Assembly: GCA_018668595.1 (NCBI GenBank)
Contig: JABJCP010000035.1
Span: 248,001-312,000 of the forward strand
Direction: 5' to 3'
DNA: 64,000 nt
DNA from: Candidatus Woesearchaeota archaeon
Lineage (GTDB): Archaea; Nanobdellota; Nanobdellia; Woesearchaeales; UBA11576
The first letter of the stretch is position 1. Each line of letters begins with the position of its first letter. Below are positions 33,571-42,742 of the stretch, piece after piece. The notes beneath the pieces are model-generated. The model saw only the letters and a program-made list of their open reading frames with translations, searched no databases and had not been told where the DNA came from. The position numbers were made by a program, and so were the translations under genes.

Positions 33571-34493
33571 TTAATATTTACAAATGAGTATTGATTAATA
33601 TATTCTTGAAAACAGAATTGAGATATTGCTTCTATTTTTCCTCTTCTTGAATTTTCGAGGGCAGATAAATATTGAGATCTATTTTGATAACTTATTGCGA
33701 GAGGCATTAATTTTTTATACAGTAATATCCAGTTCAAGATTAATCTTCCAACACGACCATTTCCATCGACAAAAGGATGAATTATTTCAAATTGAGCGTG
33801 TGATTGAAATGCTACTTCGAATTCATTTATTTTTTTTAATGCTTTTTTTATCCAATTAAGCAGTTCATCAATTCTTTCAGATACAAATAAAAAAGATGTT
33901 GTATGCACATCACCTATGTAGTTTTGATTTTTTTTAAATTTTCCTAATGTTTGATCTGTTTCAATTCCTCTATTTACTAAACTATGCAAACTAAGGAGAT
34001 CTTCAGGTGTGGGAAATCGATCGCAATTTTTTTCTAAATAATGCCATGCATCAAGAAGATTTGATGCCATGAATAATTCTTTTTTTGTGTGTCTTTGTGG
34101 AACAGTATCATTAAATAGAAATTCAAAGGTTTCTTTAGGAGTCATTGTTGAACCTTCGATTGAATTACTATTTGCAATAAAAATACTTAGAAATTTTTCT
34201 TTTTCTTTAGAGTTGGATATTGGATCAAGCTCATTAACATATTTTGAATATTCTTTAGAAACATGCAGTAAGGTTTCGTGGTCTTGATATGATAACTCAT
34301 CTTTGAATTGGGTTAGAATCCAATCTTCTTTTTTGTGTGATATTTGCATAGATTCGAATTCTTCTTTGGTGATTGGTCTTTTTTTACCAATATATTTTAT
34401 GGATTTTTGCACTACTTTAGTTCCAGTTCTTATTGATTCAACTAGATATAGATATTTATTATTGTGTATTGTTTTAACTACTATTGATACCAT
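33567..34493 (-). CDS. Fic-domain protein (AMP transferase)
   Basis: A 308-residue protein with the full Fic active-site loop HPFVDGNGRVGR (residues 239-250; catalytic His239). An inhibitory-helix motif S-x-x-x-E-G (SNSIEG, residues 109-114) lies before the Fic core, so it is a self-inhibited class II enzyme. Such proteins usually AMPylate a protein target. The N-terminal ~60 residues (KYLYLVESIRTGTKVVQKSI) look like a small DNA- or protein-binding extension common in archaeal Fic proteins. A TATA-like TTTAAATAG about 27 bases before the ATG implies a leaderless mRNA with an operator-like 11-mer in between. Confidence 0.9.
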   Translation of the reverse strand: MVSIVVKTIHNNKYLYLVESIRTGTKVVQKSIKYIGKKRPITKEEFESMQISHKKEDWILTQFKDELSYQDHETLLHVSKEYSKYVNELDPISNSKEKEKFLSIFIANSNSIEGSTMTPKETFEFLFNDTVPQRHTKKELFMASNLLDAWHYLEKNCDRFPTPEDLLSLHSLVNRGIETDQTLGKFKKNQNYIGDVHTTSFLFVSERIDELLNWIKKALKKINEFEVAFQSHAQFEIIHPFVDGNGRVGRLILNWILLYKKLMPLAISYQNRSQYLSALENSRRGKIEAISQFCFQEYINQYSFVNIN

Positions 34494-34501
34494 GAATATA
34501 T

Positions 34502-34578
34502 TTAACCACTACATCTATTTAAATTTATCGTCTATTATTTATAAATAACTAATTTAATAATTAGTTTTAACCACTACA
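34502..34578. promoter_or_regulatory. Two copies of TTAACCACTAC at the Fic promoter
   Basis: The exact 11-mer TTAACCACTAC occurs at 34502-34512 and 34568-34578, each followed by ACAT and a TTTAAA run. The first lies between the Fic TATA box and start codon. The same 11-mer is at 10292-10302. Possible shared operator. Confidence 0.45.
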
Positions 34579-34607
34579 TTTAAACAATTCAATTCGAAAA
34601 TAGCGAA

Positions 34608-34662
34608 AAATTTATATAAGATATAACCTTTATAGAGGTTATTATAACCTAAATGGAGGTTA
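34608..34662 (+). promoter_or_regulatory. TATA box and tandem operators of the MntA/HepT pair
   Basis: TATA sequence AATTTATATAAG at about 34610 is followed by two inverted repeats of identical form, TAACCT-n6-AGGTTA, at 34624-34641 and 34645-34662, three bases apart. The predicted transcription start (~34640) falls at the junction. The second repeat contains the ribosome site GGAGGT for ATG 34667, so a bound protein could block both transcription and translation. Confidence 0.7.
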
Positions 34663-34666
34663 ATTT

Positions 34667-35179
34667 ATGGATTTATTAAAATTCCTTGATCAAAACGAGA
34701 ATTCAAGAAAAATCTTTGGAAAAAGAGAACTTAAGATAATTGAAAAACAATTAAACGGAGTTGAGTTGACTCAATCAGAGAAAAATAGATTATCTAGATC
34801 TATTAGAAAAAAATTAGAATTTATAGAACGAGCAGCTAATTTTTCTGACGAGTTCAAACTGAAAAAAGGCAGTAGGATTAACAGAATCATAGAAGAAACA
34901 GTTAAAGAAATTTTATCAGATGAATTAAGGAATAAAATATTGAAAATCTATCTATACGGCTCTTTTGTAGAAAATAAATTTACATTATTCTCTGATATTG
35001 ATATTGCAGTGGATTTTAAAGAAATAAATTTGAAGCTAGCAACTTTATTCAGACAAAGAATTTTTGGTAGAGTTAATGAAAAAGTTGATATACAAGTACT
35101 TAATATTCTTCCTAATAAAATAAAAACAGAAATATTTTCAAAAGGTAAAATAATATATGAATCAGAGAATAAAAGATAA
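34667..35179 (+). CDS. mntA: MntA-type nucleotidyltransferase antitoxin
   Basis: A 170-residue protein. IYLYGSFVENKFTLFSDIDI then AVDF is the GS...SDIDIAV nucleotidyltransferase motif of MNT-domain proteins. In characterised MntA/HepT systems this protein adds AMP to HepT and so neutralises it. The N-terminal ~75 residues are a helical extension not seen in minimal MNT proteins. It overlaps the HepT-like gene by 23 bases, indicating coupled translation. Tandem operators lie upstream. Confidence 0.8.
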   Translation: MDLLKFLDQNENSRKIFGKRELKIIEKQLNGVELTQSEKNRLSRSIRKKLEFIERAANFSDEFKLKKGSRINRIIEETVKEILSDELRNKILKIYLYGSFVENKFTLFSDIDIAVDFKEINLKLATLFRQRIFGRVNEKVDIQVLNILPNKIKTEIFSKGKIIYESENKR

Positions 35180-35591
35180 AATTAGTGAAGTAGAACAATT
35201 TCTTACTGAATTAGAATCATTTATACCTTCAAAGTTTATTGATTATTCACATGATCTTAAAACTAGAGCTGCATGTGAAAGATATTTTGAAAAAATTATT
35301 GAAGCAGTAGTCGATCTTTCTTTTTTATTAATCAGAGAAATTGGAGCCATGTTACCTGAAGATGAAAAAGGATCATTTGACTCGCTTAAGAACGAAGGCA
35401 TTATTTCTGAAAAATTATGTAATAAATTAAAAGATGCTAAAGGTATGAGCAATATAATAGCACATAATTATGGTTCTGTTGACGATGAGATAGTATTTAA
35501 TTCTTTAAATGAAGAGTTAATTACTGACGTATCTGATTTTTTAGATCAAATATCAAAAAGAAAAGAGATAAAAAAAAATTTAAAAAAGTAA
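35157..35591 (+). CDS. hepT: HepT-like toxin with altered catalytic motif
   Basis: A 144-residue helical protein of the HEPN/HepT family. The family RNase motif R-x4-H-x-Y appears here as S98-NIIA-H103-N-Y105, so the catalytic Arg is replaced by Ser while His and Tyr (the AMPylation target in studied systems) remain. Codons are unambiguous. The protein may be RNase-dead or use another residue. Its start lies inside the mntA end. Confidence 0.75.
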   Translation: MNQRIKDKISEVEQFLTELESFIPSKFIDYSHDLKTRAACERYFEKIIEAVVDLSFLLIREIGAMLPEDEKGSFDSLKNEGIISEKLCNKLKDAKGMSNIIAHNYGSVDDEIVFNSLNEELITDVSDFLDQISKRKEIKKNLKK

Positions 35592-35595
35592 AGAT

Positions 35596-36477
35596 TTAAA
35601 ACTCGATTTCTAGTTCTGGAGCTCTGTTCATATCTTCTACAATTACAACAACTGTTTCAGATACTGTGTGTGTTCCATCAGTTGCTTCGATTAGAACTTC
35701 GTGCTCTCCAGCTTCATCATAGCCTACTTTTTTTATGCTTGTTGTCATCCATCCACTATAGGTAACTTCAACATCGTCGCCTTCTGGATCAGTTATTTCT
35801 GGTTTAAGACTAATTGTTTCGCCTTCATTTATTGTCACTTCTGATAACACTTCAACTACTGGTGGCTTGTTCTTATGCATTACAACAACATTTACTTGTT
35901 GAGATGTTTCTGCAAGACCATCTGATACACTCACTGTTACTGTGTATTCTCCAGCGTCTCCAATCTCTGTTAACCATTCTCCATCATTGTCTAAAGGTGC
36001 GGAAAACTCATATTCAAGATCATCTCCATCAGGATCTGTTGCTTGTACATTTAGTTTTACTAACTCGCCTTCGGTCACTGTTATTTTATTTAACTCTGAT
36101 AATTCTCCACCAACTGGTTTCCAAATTTTTTCAGAAAATGGTTCTACTTCTTCCTCTTCAACCATTGCTTCTGGTTCTTCTTCAGCTTCTTCCTCTTCAA
36201 CCATTGCTTCTGGTTCTTCTTCAGCTTCTACTTCAGGTTCTTCTACAACTTTCTTAACCACTTTCTTTACAGGTTTTTTCTCTTCTACTTCCATTGGTGC
36301 AGTTTCGTCTGCTTCTACTTCAAATTCTGGTTCTTCTACATCCATAGGTTCTTCTAACGGTGCTTCATCACCTAATTCTGTTTCAGGGTCTTGGTATGGT
36401 ACTTCATATCTAGCACAACCTACTAAGAACATTAACATAACCAAAATTGCAGAAACCAATATAATACTTCGCCTCAT
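35596..36477 (-). CDS. Secreted lipoprotein with acidic linker and two Ig/cadherin-like domains
   Basis: A 293-residue protein. Signal peptide with lipobox LVGC (Cys21), then a ~95-residue acidic linker containing a direct duplication of EEEPEAMVEEEE and a basic patch KKPVKKVVKKVV. Two beta-sandwich domains follow, each with the 'V-EGE-V-L---A-DPDGDDLEY' and 'AGEYTVTVSVSDG' type signature of PKD/cadherin-like cell-surface domains. The DPDGDD and DPEGDD loops could bind calcium. Likely extracellular and membrane-anchored. Confidence 0.8.
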   Translation of the reverse strand: MRRSIILVSAILVMLMFLVGCARYEVPYQDPETELGDEAPLEEPMDVEEPEFEVEADETAPMEVEEKKPVKKVVKKVVEEPEVEAEEEPEAMVEEEEAEEEPEAMVEEEEVEPFSEKIWKPVGGELSELNKITVTEGELVKLNVQATDPDGDDLEYEFSAPLDNDGEWLTEIGDAGEYTVTVSVSDGLAETSQQVNVVVMHKNKPPVVEVLSEVTINEGETISLKPEITDPEGDDVEVTYSGWMTTSIKKVGYDEAGEHEVLIEATDGTHTVSETVVVIVEDMNRAPELEIEF

Positions 36478-36759
36478 TTTACCACCTCAAATCTATTCGC
36501 GGATAAACCGTAATAATTTGCCTTGTTTTTTTTTCAATTAATCCTAAAATTCGGATTTCGTTGCTATTGTAGAATAATACAATAGTATTTAAATTTTATG
36601 ATAGTAAAAACTTAATTTGATATGACTATTAAATAGAGACAATGTGTTTCCGTCGAGTTTCGTCTCAAATTTGGGACAAGATTTTAAAAACATTATTGAA
36701 TTATTAAAAACATACCTGCACCACAAAGTATTTAAAAAATAGACAATGCATATTTTTTC

Positions 36760-39261
36760 ATGATTTTAAATTGGATAAAATTGGTGAATATTAGAAGTTT
36801 TGTTGATGCACAAATTAAATTTCCAACAGGAAGTATTTTGCTTAGTGGAGATATAGGTTCAGGCAAGTCAACTATTCTTTCTGCGTTTGAGTTTGGATTA
36901 TTTGGTGCAATGCGCGGAGTATTATTATCTAATGCATTATTAAGAAAGGGAACGTCGAGAGGAAGTGTTGAAATTTGTTTTAGTATAGATAATAAAAATA
37001 TAGTTATTAAAAGAAATTTAAAAGCGCAAAATAGTAGTGTAATTCAAGAACCAGGTTATGTTATTATTAATGGGCTTAAAACTGAAGGAACATCAACAGA
37101 GCTTAGAGCAATTGTTCTTGATTTGTTAGGTTACCCAAAAGAAATGTTAACAAAAAGTAAAGGCATGATTTTTAGGTATACTATTTATACGCCTCAGGAT
37201 CAAATGAAGCAAATAATTCTTGAAGATAAAGAGTTACGTCTTAACACATTGCGTAGTGTTTTTGGAATTGATAAATATAAACGAATTTCAGAAAATGCAA
37301 AATCGTATACTAAAAAACTAAAAGATCGCAAAAAGGAATTAGGAGGTATTATTTACGATCTCGACGATAAAAAATCAAAATTAAATAAATTTAAAGAAGA
37401 TTTTGAAGCTCGATCAATAGAAGAATCTAAAATATTTCCTCTTTTAATTTCTGTTAAAGAAAGTTTGATTAAAAAACGTGCGGAATTGAAACTGTTTGAA
37501 GAAAAATTAGCAAGTTATAATGAAATAAACAAAAAAATAGAAGTTATAACAAATATTCTTGCTGAAAAATCAACTCAGAAAAATAAACAATTTGAAAATA
37601 TTGAAAAATTACAGCAAGCATCTGCTGTTTTAAAAGAATCTGTCGATCAATTAAACAAAAATATTTTTTCAGATGATTCGTTTGAAGTTATTGATGAAAA
37701 GTTATCAAAAAAAGAAATAGAACTTGGGAATTTAGAAGAGACTGAGAGAAAAACCATTCGTGAAGGTACGCTTTGTAGAGAACGAAAGATTCAGATTGAA
37801 AAAAGAATGGAAGAATTAACAGAAAACAAATCGAAAAATTCTGAAAAACTCACAGTTATTAAAGAAAAACAAAATTTGTATAAAGAATTAGTTGAGCAAA
37901 TTAAAGATAAAGAATTGATTAATATTAAACTTGATGAAATCAATAAAGAGATTGAAAAAATTAATTCGCAACTTAGTTCAAACTCGACAATTATTGAACA
38001 AAGTGAAAAACTTAAACAAAAAATAGAGGGGATTGATGTTTGTCCAACATGCGAACAGGTTGTTTCCCAAACTCATAAACATTCAATTATTTCAAGAGAA
38101 GATGAAAAGATTTATTCTCTAAAAAAGAGATTGGCAGAATTTGAAACTCAAAAATCAGAGTTTACTAAATCAATTGATCGTGAAAAAGAATATTTAGAAA
38201 AGATTCGAGAGATTGAAAAAAAAATTGCAGTTCTTGGGTCTGAAGTTAAACAGTCTGAAGAATTAGAGTACGAACTTGAAAAGTTAGAAAAAGCCAAGCT
38301 TGATCTTCAAAAAGAGCGATCTGATTTGATTGAAAAAATAGAACAGTTTGACCTAACTAAATTAGACGAGGTTCGTGAAAAAATAGGCGTGTTTAAAGAA
38401 GAACTAAAAGGTTTTCAAAAACTTAAGTTAAGTATTCAGGAAAAATCAAATCTTGAGAAAAACCTTGCTGACAAAAATCAACAAATTGAAGATATTAAAT
38501 CTTTGCTTGAAGAAGCAGATATTATGATTAAAAATTTAAATTTAAAAAAAGAAGATATGAATGAAAGGTTGAAAAGTTTTGAAAATATTATTGAAAATCA
38601 TAATCTGTTAAAACAAGAATTAGATAAATTACTTGATGAAGAAAAGCAAGTTGAATTAAAAAAACAAGGTATTGAACAAGAAATGGAAACGTGTCAAAGA
38701 TTTATTGATGAACTCACAAAAGAAGTTATTGTAAAAGAAGAAGCAAAACATAATCGTAACAAAGTTGAAAAAGATGTTCAGTGGTTTGATGATTTTTTTA
38801 TTTCACTTATGGGTGTTATGGAAAAACATGTTTTGATGAAGGTATATCATGAATTTAAGGATTTATTCACAAAATGGTTTGATGCGCTTATTGAAGATGA
38901 AACAATTACTGTTTCTCTTAATGATGAATTTACTCCTGTTGTAATTCAAAATGGTTATGAGGTTGAGGTTGAGAATTTAAGTGGTGGTGAAAAAACTAGT
39001 GTTGCATTAGCATATAGACTTGCACTTAATAAGGTTATTAATGATGTTGTGTCAGATATTAAGACTAAGAGTATTATTGTTTTAGATGAGCCAACAGATG
39101 GATTTTCTAATGAGCAGTTAGATAGAGTGCGGGAAGTTTTGGATCAGTTAGATGTTGAGCAAATCATACTTGTATCTCATGAAACTAAGATCGAAGGATT
39201 TGTAGATCAAGTTATTCGTATTCAAAAAAATGATCATGTGAGTGAAGTTATAGTTAGTTGA
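36760..39261 (+). CDS. rad50: Rad50-like SMC-family ATPase
   Basis: An 833-residue protein with N-terminal Walker A GDIGSGKST (~residue 30), two long coiled coils, a central zinc hook C428-PT-C431, and a C-terminal signature NLSGGEKT, Walker B SIIVLDEPTDG and D/H-loop ILVSHE. This is the complete Rad50 plan. It acts with the nuclease Mre11 in DNA double-strand break processing, but no Mre11-like gene is adjacent. TATA-like TATTTAAAAAATAG about 28 bases before ATG 36760 suggests a leaderless mRNA. Confidence 0.9.
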   Translation: MILNWIKLVNIRSFVDAQIKFPTGSILLSGDIGSGKSTILSAFEFGLFGAMRGVLLSNALLRKGTSRGSVEICFSIDNKNIVIKRNLKAQNSSVIQEPGYVIINGLKTEGTSTELRAIVLDLLGYPKEMLTKSKGMIFRYTIYTPQDQMKQIILEDKELRLNTLRSVFGIDKYKRISENAKSYTKKLKDRKKELGGIIYDLDDKKSKLNKFKEDFEARSIEESKIFPLLISVKESLIKKRAELKLFEEKLASYNEINKKIEVITNILAEKSTQKNKQFENIEKLQQASAVLKESVDQLNKNIFSDDSFEVIDEKLSKKEIELGNLEETERKTIREGTLCRERKIQIEKRMEELTENKSKNSEKLTVIKEKQNLYKELVEQIKDKELINIKLDEINKEIEKINSQLSSNSTIIEQSEKLKQKIEGIDVCPTCEQVVSQTHKHSIISREDEKIYSLKKRLAEFETQKSEFTKSIDREKEYLEKIREIEKKIAVLGSEVKQSEELEYELEKLEKAKLDLQKERSDLIEKIEQFDLTKLDEVREKIGVFKEELKGFQKLKLSIQEKSNLEKNLADKNQQIEDIKSLLEEADIMIKNLNLKKEDMNERLKSFENIIENHNLLKQELDKLLDEEKQVELKKQGIEQEMETCQRFIDELTKEVIVKEEAKHNRNKVEKDVQWFDDFFISLMGVMEKHVLMKVYHEFKDLFTKWFDALIEDETITVSLNDEFTPVVIQNGYEVEVENLSGGEKTSVALAYRLALNKVINDVVSDIKTKSIIVLDEPTDGFSNEQLDRVREVLDQLDVEQIILVSHETKIEGFVDQVIRIQKNDHVSEVIVS

Positions 39262-39342
39262 TTATAGTTAGTTGATGTATGTGTTTATAATAATCATTCT
39301 AGTTGAGAAATTTTTATATATTGTTGCAGAATAGCAAGTTGT

Positions 39343-39756
39343 ATGAAGAAATTATTAATTCCATCATTTTGTATAATTACTGCACTGGCAGGACTCGGTT
39401 CTGGGTGTAATCCTGTTAAGACTGAAGAATCAATTCAAAAAACATATCCTGTTGAATCTATTGATTTTTATGTAAAAAAAGGTGAACAGAAAAATGTGTA
39501 TTATCATCCAGGAGGTTTTGCACCTAAGTTTAATATTCTTGTAAAATATGATGGTAAACTCAATGAATCAGGAGATCTTGAAGTATATGTTGGCAAAGAA
39601 TTAGTTCCCTTAAAAGTGGGTGCGTCATATAAGCTTGGAGAACATAAAATTTCAAAACAGAAAATTGAACTTACAGTTCTTGAACTCATTGCAGAAGGTA
39701 ATGATTCTATTGGTGTTGCACATTTTAAGTTAAGTGGTCCAATGTTAAATGATTAA
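39343..39756 (+). CDS. Lipoprotein
   Basis: A 137-residue secreted protein. Signal sequence LLIPSFCIITALAGLG with lipobox GSGC (Cys22), then a beta-rich domain (VESIDFYVKKGEQKNVYYHP, FNILVKYDGKLNESGDLEVY). A TATA box TTTTTATATATTG lies about 25 bases before ATG 39343, consistent with a leaderless mRNA. Function unknown. Confidence 0.65.
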   Translation: MKKLLIPSFCIITALAGLGSGCNPVKTEESIQKTYPVESIDFYVKKGEQKNVYYHPGGFAPKFNILVKYDGKLNESGDLEVYVGKELVPLKVGASYKLGEHKISKQKIELTVLELIAEGNDSIGVAHFKLSGPMLND

Positions 39757-39882
39757 GACCTGTCTTTATCTATTCCCTATCTACGAAAATTTTATAAACT
39801 TATTAATCTTACATTTTCTTACTATTAAAAAACAAAAATCTATTAAGAATCAAGTGTATAAATTCAAACGAGGGGAGTAATT

Positions 39883-41364
39883 ATGAAAAGGGGTTTACTA
39901 GCTTTATTAATTGTCGTTCTATTTAGTCTATTTTCAGCTCCATTAGCACAAGGTATTGAAGTTATTGTACCTGCATTTTATGTTGATATAGAGCCAGTGC
40001 GTGATGAAATTACATTAGAAGAATATGCTATTTTCAATGTAACTGTAAAAAATGTGCAGGATTTTGAAGATAATTTTAGAATAAGACCTCTTGAAGATTT
40101 AAAATGGGGATTTCAAACAGTTCCTTTAACAGATTATTTCTCAGGTAAGACTATTGATTCAGGTGAAGAAGCAACTATTGTTATGTATCTAAAACCTGCA
40201 AAAAATATGGATAGTGGTAAATATAACATTAAGCTTGAGATTGAAAGTGAAGAAAGTGACCGTCTTGTAACATCTGTTCTAAAAATTGGTGTTGGTATGC
40301 CTGTAATTGAAGGTATTTATACTCCTTTAACTAATTTTGATATTGAATTAAATGTTCCTGATCGTATTGATCCTCGTTCAAAATATACTATTGATCTTCA
40401 TCTTGTTAACAATAACGCACTTGTGTTAAACGACATAACTGTTTTATTTGAAAGTGATTTAATTGGTTCTGATCAAACATCTCTTGATCTAGGTTCTAAT
40501 GAAGATAAAACTGTTCAGTTTGCAGTTCAGTTTCCGTCGGATACCAAACCAAATTCAGGTTATGCTAAAGTCACAGTACTTTACAAAGATGAAAAAGTGT
40601 TTGAAGAATCTCAAAATTTTAATATTGTAGGATATACTCCTGCATTTGAAAAATCAATTAATACATCTGAATTTTCTGGCAAGACTATTCGCAGAGTTGA
40701 TATTGTAAGTTTGAGTAATGTTGAAAAAACTGAACATATTAAATTAGAAACATCCTCTTGGGAGAATTTTTTTACATCTTCAAATCCGCAAGCAGAAGTT
40801 ATTGAAGATGAAGAAACAGGTTTGATGTATTATTCATGGATTGTAACTCTTGAACCTGAAGAGTCAACTCAATTAGAAATAACAACATCTTATAGACCGT
40901 TATACATTTTAGCAGTTTTCATTATTGCAGGTTTGATTTTGTTTTATGCTTTTAGAAATCCTATTGTTGCAAAAAAACAAATCCAGGCTATTCGCAGATC
41001 TCATGGTGCAGTAACTCATGCAAAGATTTTAGTTACTGTTAAGAATAGGGGTTCTAAAACTTTGAAGGATTTAAAAATTGTTGAACGTGTTCCAAAGTTG
41101 TTTAATGTTTCAAGTACTTTTGATGGAACTCTTAGTCCTACAAGAAAATATACTCATTCTAAAGAAGGAACTGTTTTAGAGTACAAGCTTGATCGAATGG
41201 ATCCACACGAGGAGAGAATTATTAAGTATGAAGTTAGTCCATCTCTTCACACAGTGGGCGAAGTAACTCTTAAGCCAACAATAATTACGTTCAAGGCAAA
41301 ACAGAACTTACAACTAAAATCAACCAGTAATCAGCTAACCTTAGATGGCGAACCTAAGTTGTAA
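39883..41364 (+). CDS. Exported membrane protein with Ig-like domains
   Basis: A 493-residue protein with signal peptide (LLALLIVVLFSLFSAPLAQG). Extracellular beta-sandwich repeats follow, with phrases such as YAIFNVTVKNVQDFEDNF and SKYTIDLHLVNNNALVLNDI, typical of COG1361/NEW3-like domains. A membrane helix (PLYILAVFIIAGLILFYAF, ~residues 340-358) precedes a cytosolic-side or second beta domain with ILVTVKNRGSKTLKDLKIVE, a DUF11/CARDB-like strand pattern. Probably an envelope structural protein. A copy of the structured RNA starts 87 bases after the stop. Confidence 0.7.
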   Translation: MKRGLLALLIVVLFSLFSAPLAQGIEVIVPAFYVDIEPVRDEITLEEYAIFNVTVKNVQDFEDNFRIRPLEDLKWGFQTVPLTDYFSGKTIDSGEEATIVMYLKPAKNMDSGKYNIKLEIESEESDRLVTSVLKIGVGMPVIEGIYTPLTNFDIELNVPDRIDPRSKYTIDLHLVNNNALVLNDITVLFESDLIGSDQTSLDLGSNEDKTVQFAVQFPSDTKPNSGYAKVTVLYKDEKVFEESQNFNIVGYTPAFEKSINTSEFSGKTIRRVDIVSLSNVEKTEHIKLETSSWENFFTSSNPQAEVIEDEETGLMYYSWIVTLEPEESTQLEITTSYRPLYILAVFIIAGLILFYAFRNPIVAKKQIQAIRRSHGAVTHAKILVTVKNRGSKTLKDLKIVERVPKLFNVSSTFDGTLSPTRKYTHSKEGTVLEYKLDRMDPHEERIIKYEVSPSLHTVGEVTLKPTIITFKAKQNLQLKSTSNQLTLDGEPKL

Positions 41365-41451
41365 ACTTTATTATTATTTTTTTATTTATTATTTCATTTA
41401 TTATTAATTAATTCTACATCATAAAGAACTAATAGTGCATAAAGAAAAATA

Positions 41452-41634
41452 GCAGCACTGCCTTGGCATATAGTTGAATTAGTTTACTAATTCAAGGATT
41501 TCAAAGCTTGCTTTGATAATGTCAGCGACGAGTGTAATGAGGAGCTGATGTGGGGCGTAAGAACTGCCGATTCATGCAGGCAGTTCGTCGAGATGTCATG
41601 CGCCATAGGCGATGATAATCTGCCGCAGTGCTGC
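41452..41634 (+). ncRNA. Structured RNA element, copy 3 of 3
   Basis: A 183-base element. Closing stem GCAGCACTGC-ctt-GGCA (41452-41468) pairs with TGCC-GCAGTGCTGC (41621-41634); the G-C here replaces the A-T of copy 1. Hairpins: 41474-41495 (same as copy 1), 41501-41516 (TCAAAG-CTTG-CTTTGA), 41522-41548 (TCAGC/GCTGA around GAG-TGTAAT-GAG), 41561-41586 (GAACTGCC/GGCAGTTC with loop GATTCATGCA) and 41597-41614 (CGCC-ATA-GGCG core). It lies between two plus-strand genes. Confidence 0.75.
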
Positions 41635-41766
41635 AAAAAAGAAAAAAAACAAACCCAGCACTAACTCACTTTGCTCGTTGGTTTACATCAAAACTTCATT
41701 TTGAACAATATTGAACAGAGTTTAATTCAACAAATTTATATAATAACTCCTCTTAATATATCTCGA

Positions 41767-42558
41767 ATGAAAGAAAAAATAAAACAACTTTGCGAATACA
41801 TTGAAAAAGAAAATAATGTTGAAGTACTCTTCGCAGTAGAGAATGGAAGCAGAGCGTGGAGAATGGAAAGTAAAAATAGTGACTATGATGTTAGATTTGT
41901 TTTTGTAAGACCTACAAAAGATTACATTCAGATTGATACGCCTAGAAATGTTATTGAAGCTGCGTTTGATAAAGATGGAAATAGCTGTCCAGTCAAAGGA
42001 TCTTTAATTGATATTTCTGGTTTTGATATTTTTAAGTATGTTAGATTACTTTCGAATTCAAATCCTACAACAATTGAATGGTTAATGAGTGATATTGTTT
42101 ATTGTGGAAAACAGAATGAAATTTTCAAATCATTTGCTTTGAATAAATTCACTAAAAAAACATTGTATCTTCATTATAAGTCTCTGTGCAAAAATAATTA
42201 TTTGAACTATATTAAATCAGGTAAATTAATCACATATAAAAAATATCTTTATGCCTATAGAGGTCTTGTTAATGCAAAGTGGGTTGTTAATAAAAATACT
42301 ATTCCTCCAATAATATTTGCTGATGCAATGGCTGAGATGAAAAATATTATTCCAAATAATATATTAAATAATTTAGAGAATATAATCGAATTAAAGTCAC
42401 AGGGAAAAGAGAAAGATATTATTCAGAATATTGTAGAACTGGATAAGTATATTGAGACATTTTTTGAATATGAATCAGAAACACCTGATGATGAAACCAA
42501 CAGAGATTTTGATGAATTAAATGATGAACTAAGAAAAATTGTTTTAGGTGATTTTTAA
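41767..42558 (+). CDS. RlaP-like nucleotidyltransferase
   Basis: A 263-residue protein. FAVENGSRAWRMESKNSDYD then VRFVFVRP is the nucleotidyltransferase motif of the PF10127 (RlaP/YcgL-type) family, and GSLIDISGFDIFKYVRLLSN and NPTTIEWLMS match its following blocks. These proteins are associated with RNA repair or with phage-borne functions; substrate unknown. ATG 41767 is chosen because a TATA box AATTTATATAAT lies ~28 bases upstream. The next small gene starts one base after the stop. Confidence 0.8.
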   Translation: MKEKIKQLCEYIEKENNVEVLFAVENGSRAWRMESKNSDYDVRFVFVRPTKDYIQIDTPRNVIEAAFDKDGNSCPVKGSLIDISGFDIFKYVRLLSNSNPTTIEWLMSDIVYCGKQNEIFKSFALNKFTKKTLYLHYKSLCKNNYLNYIKSGKLITYKKYLYAYRGLVNAKWVVNKNTIPPIIFADAMAEMKNIIPNNILNNLENIIELKSQGKEKDIIQNIVELDKYIETFFEYESETPDDETNRDFDELNDELRKIVLGDF

Positions 42559-42559
42559 A

Positions 42560-42742
42560 ATGAATAATGAATACCAAAACGGAGAATTTTGCAAAGCTGT
42601 AAATTGTGAAGTTAGAATAAAATGGGAAGAATCTGGTGCAGATGTTTCTGAACTCAAAAAGATCTGTAAATCTGGATGTATTAAATCAGCTTATGAGTTC
42701 CATGATTATTTGATTGAGAAGGGTTATAGCATTAAAAAATAA
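42560..42742 (+). CDS. Small four-cysteine protein
   Basis: A 60-residue protein with FCKAVNCEVRIKW and CKSGCIKSAYEFHDYLIEKG. The four Cys (C-x4-C ... C-x3-C) could form a metal site. It begins one base after the RlaP-like gene and is clearly co-transcribed with it. Similar small Cys proteins accompany nucleotidyltransferases elsewhere in my recollection, but no function is known. Confidence 0.6.
   Translation: MNNEYQNGEFCKAVNCEVRIKWEESGADVSELKKICKSGCIKSAYEFHDYLIEKGYSIKK

Noticed and set aside
35942-36541. Long plus-strand open frames opposite the acidic lipoprotein
   Set aside because: They are Ser/Thr- or Leu-rich reversals of the repetitive acidic linker, without ribosome site or family resemblance; the minus-strand gene has signal peptide, lipobox and domains.
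36651-36682. GAGAC...GTCTC inverted repeat upstream of rad50 and a similar GAAACTCG near 31158
   Set aside because: Arms are five bases with a long unpaired loop and the second site is only partly similar; chance is likely in 64 kb.
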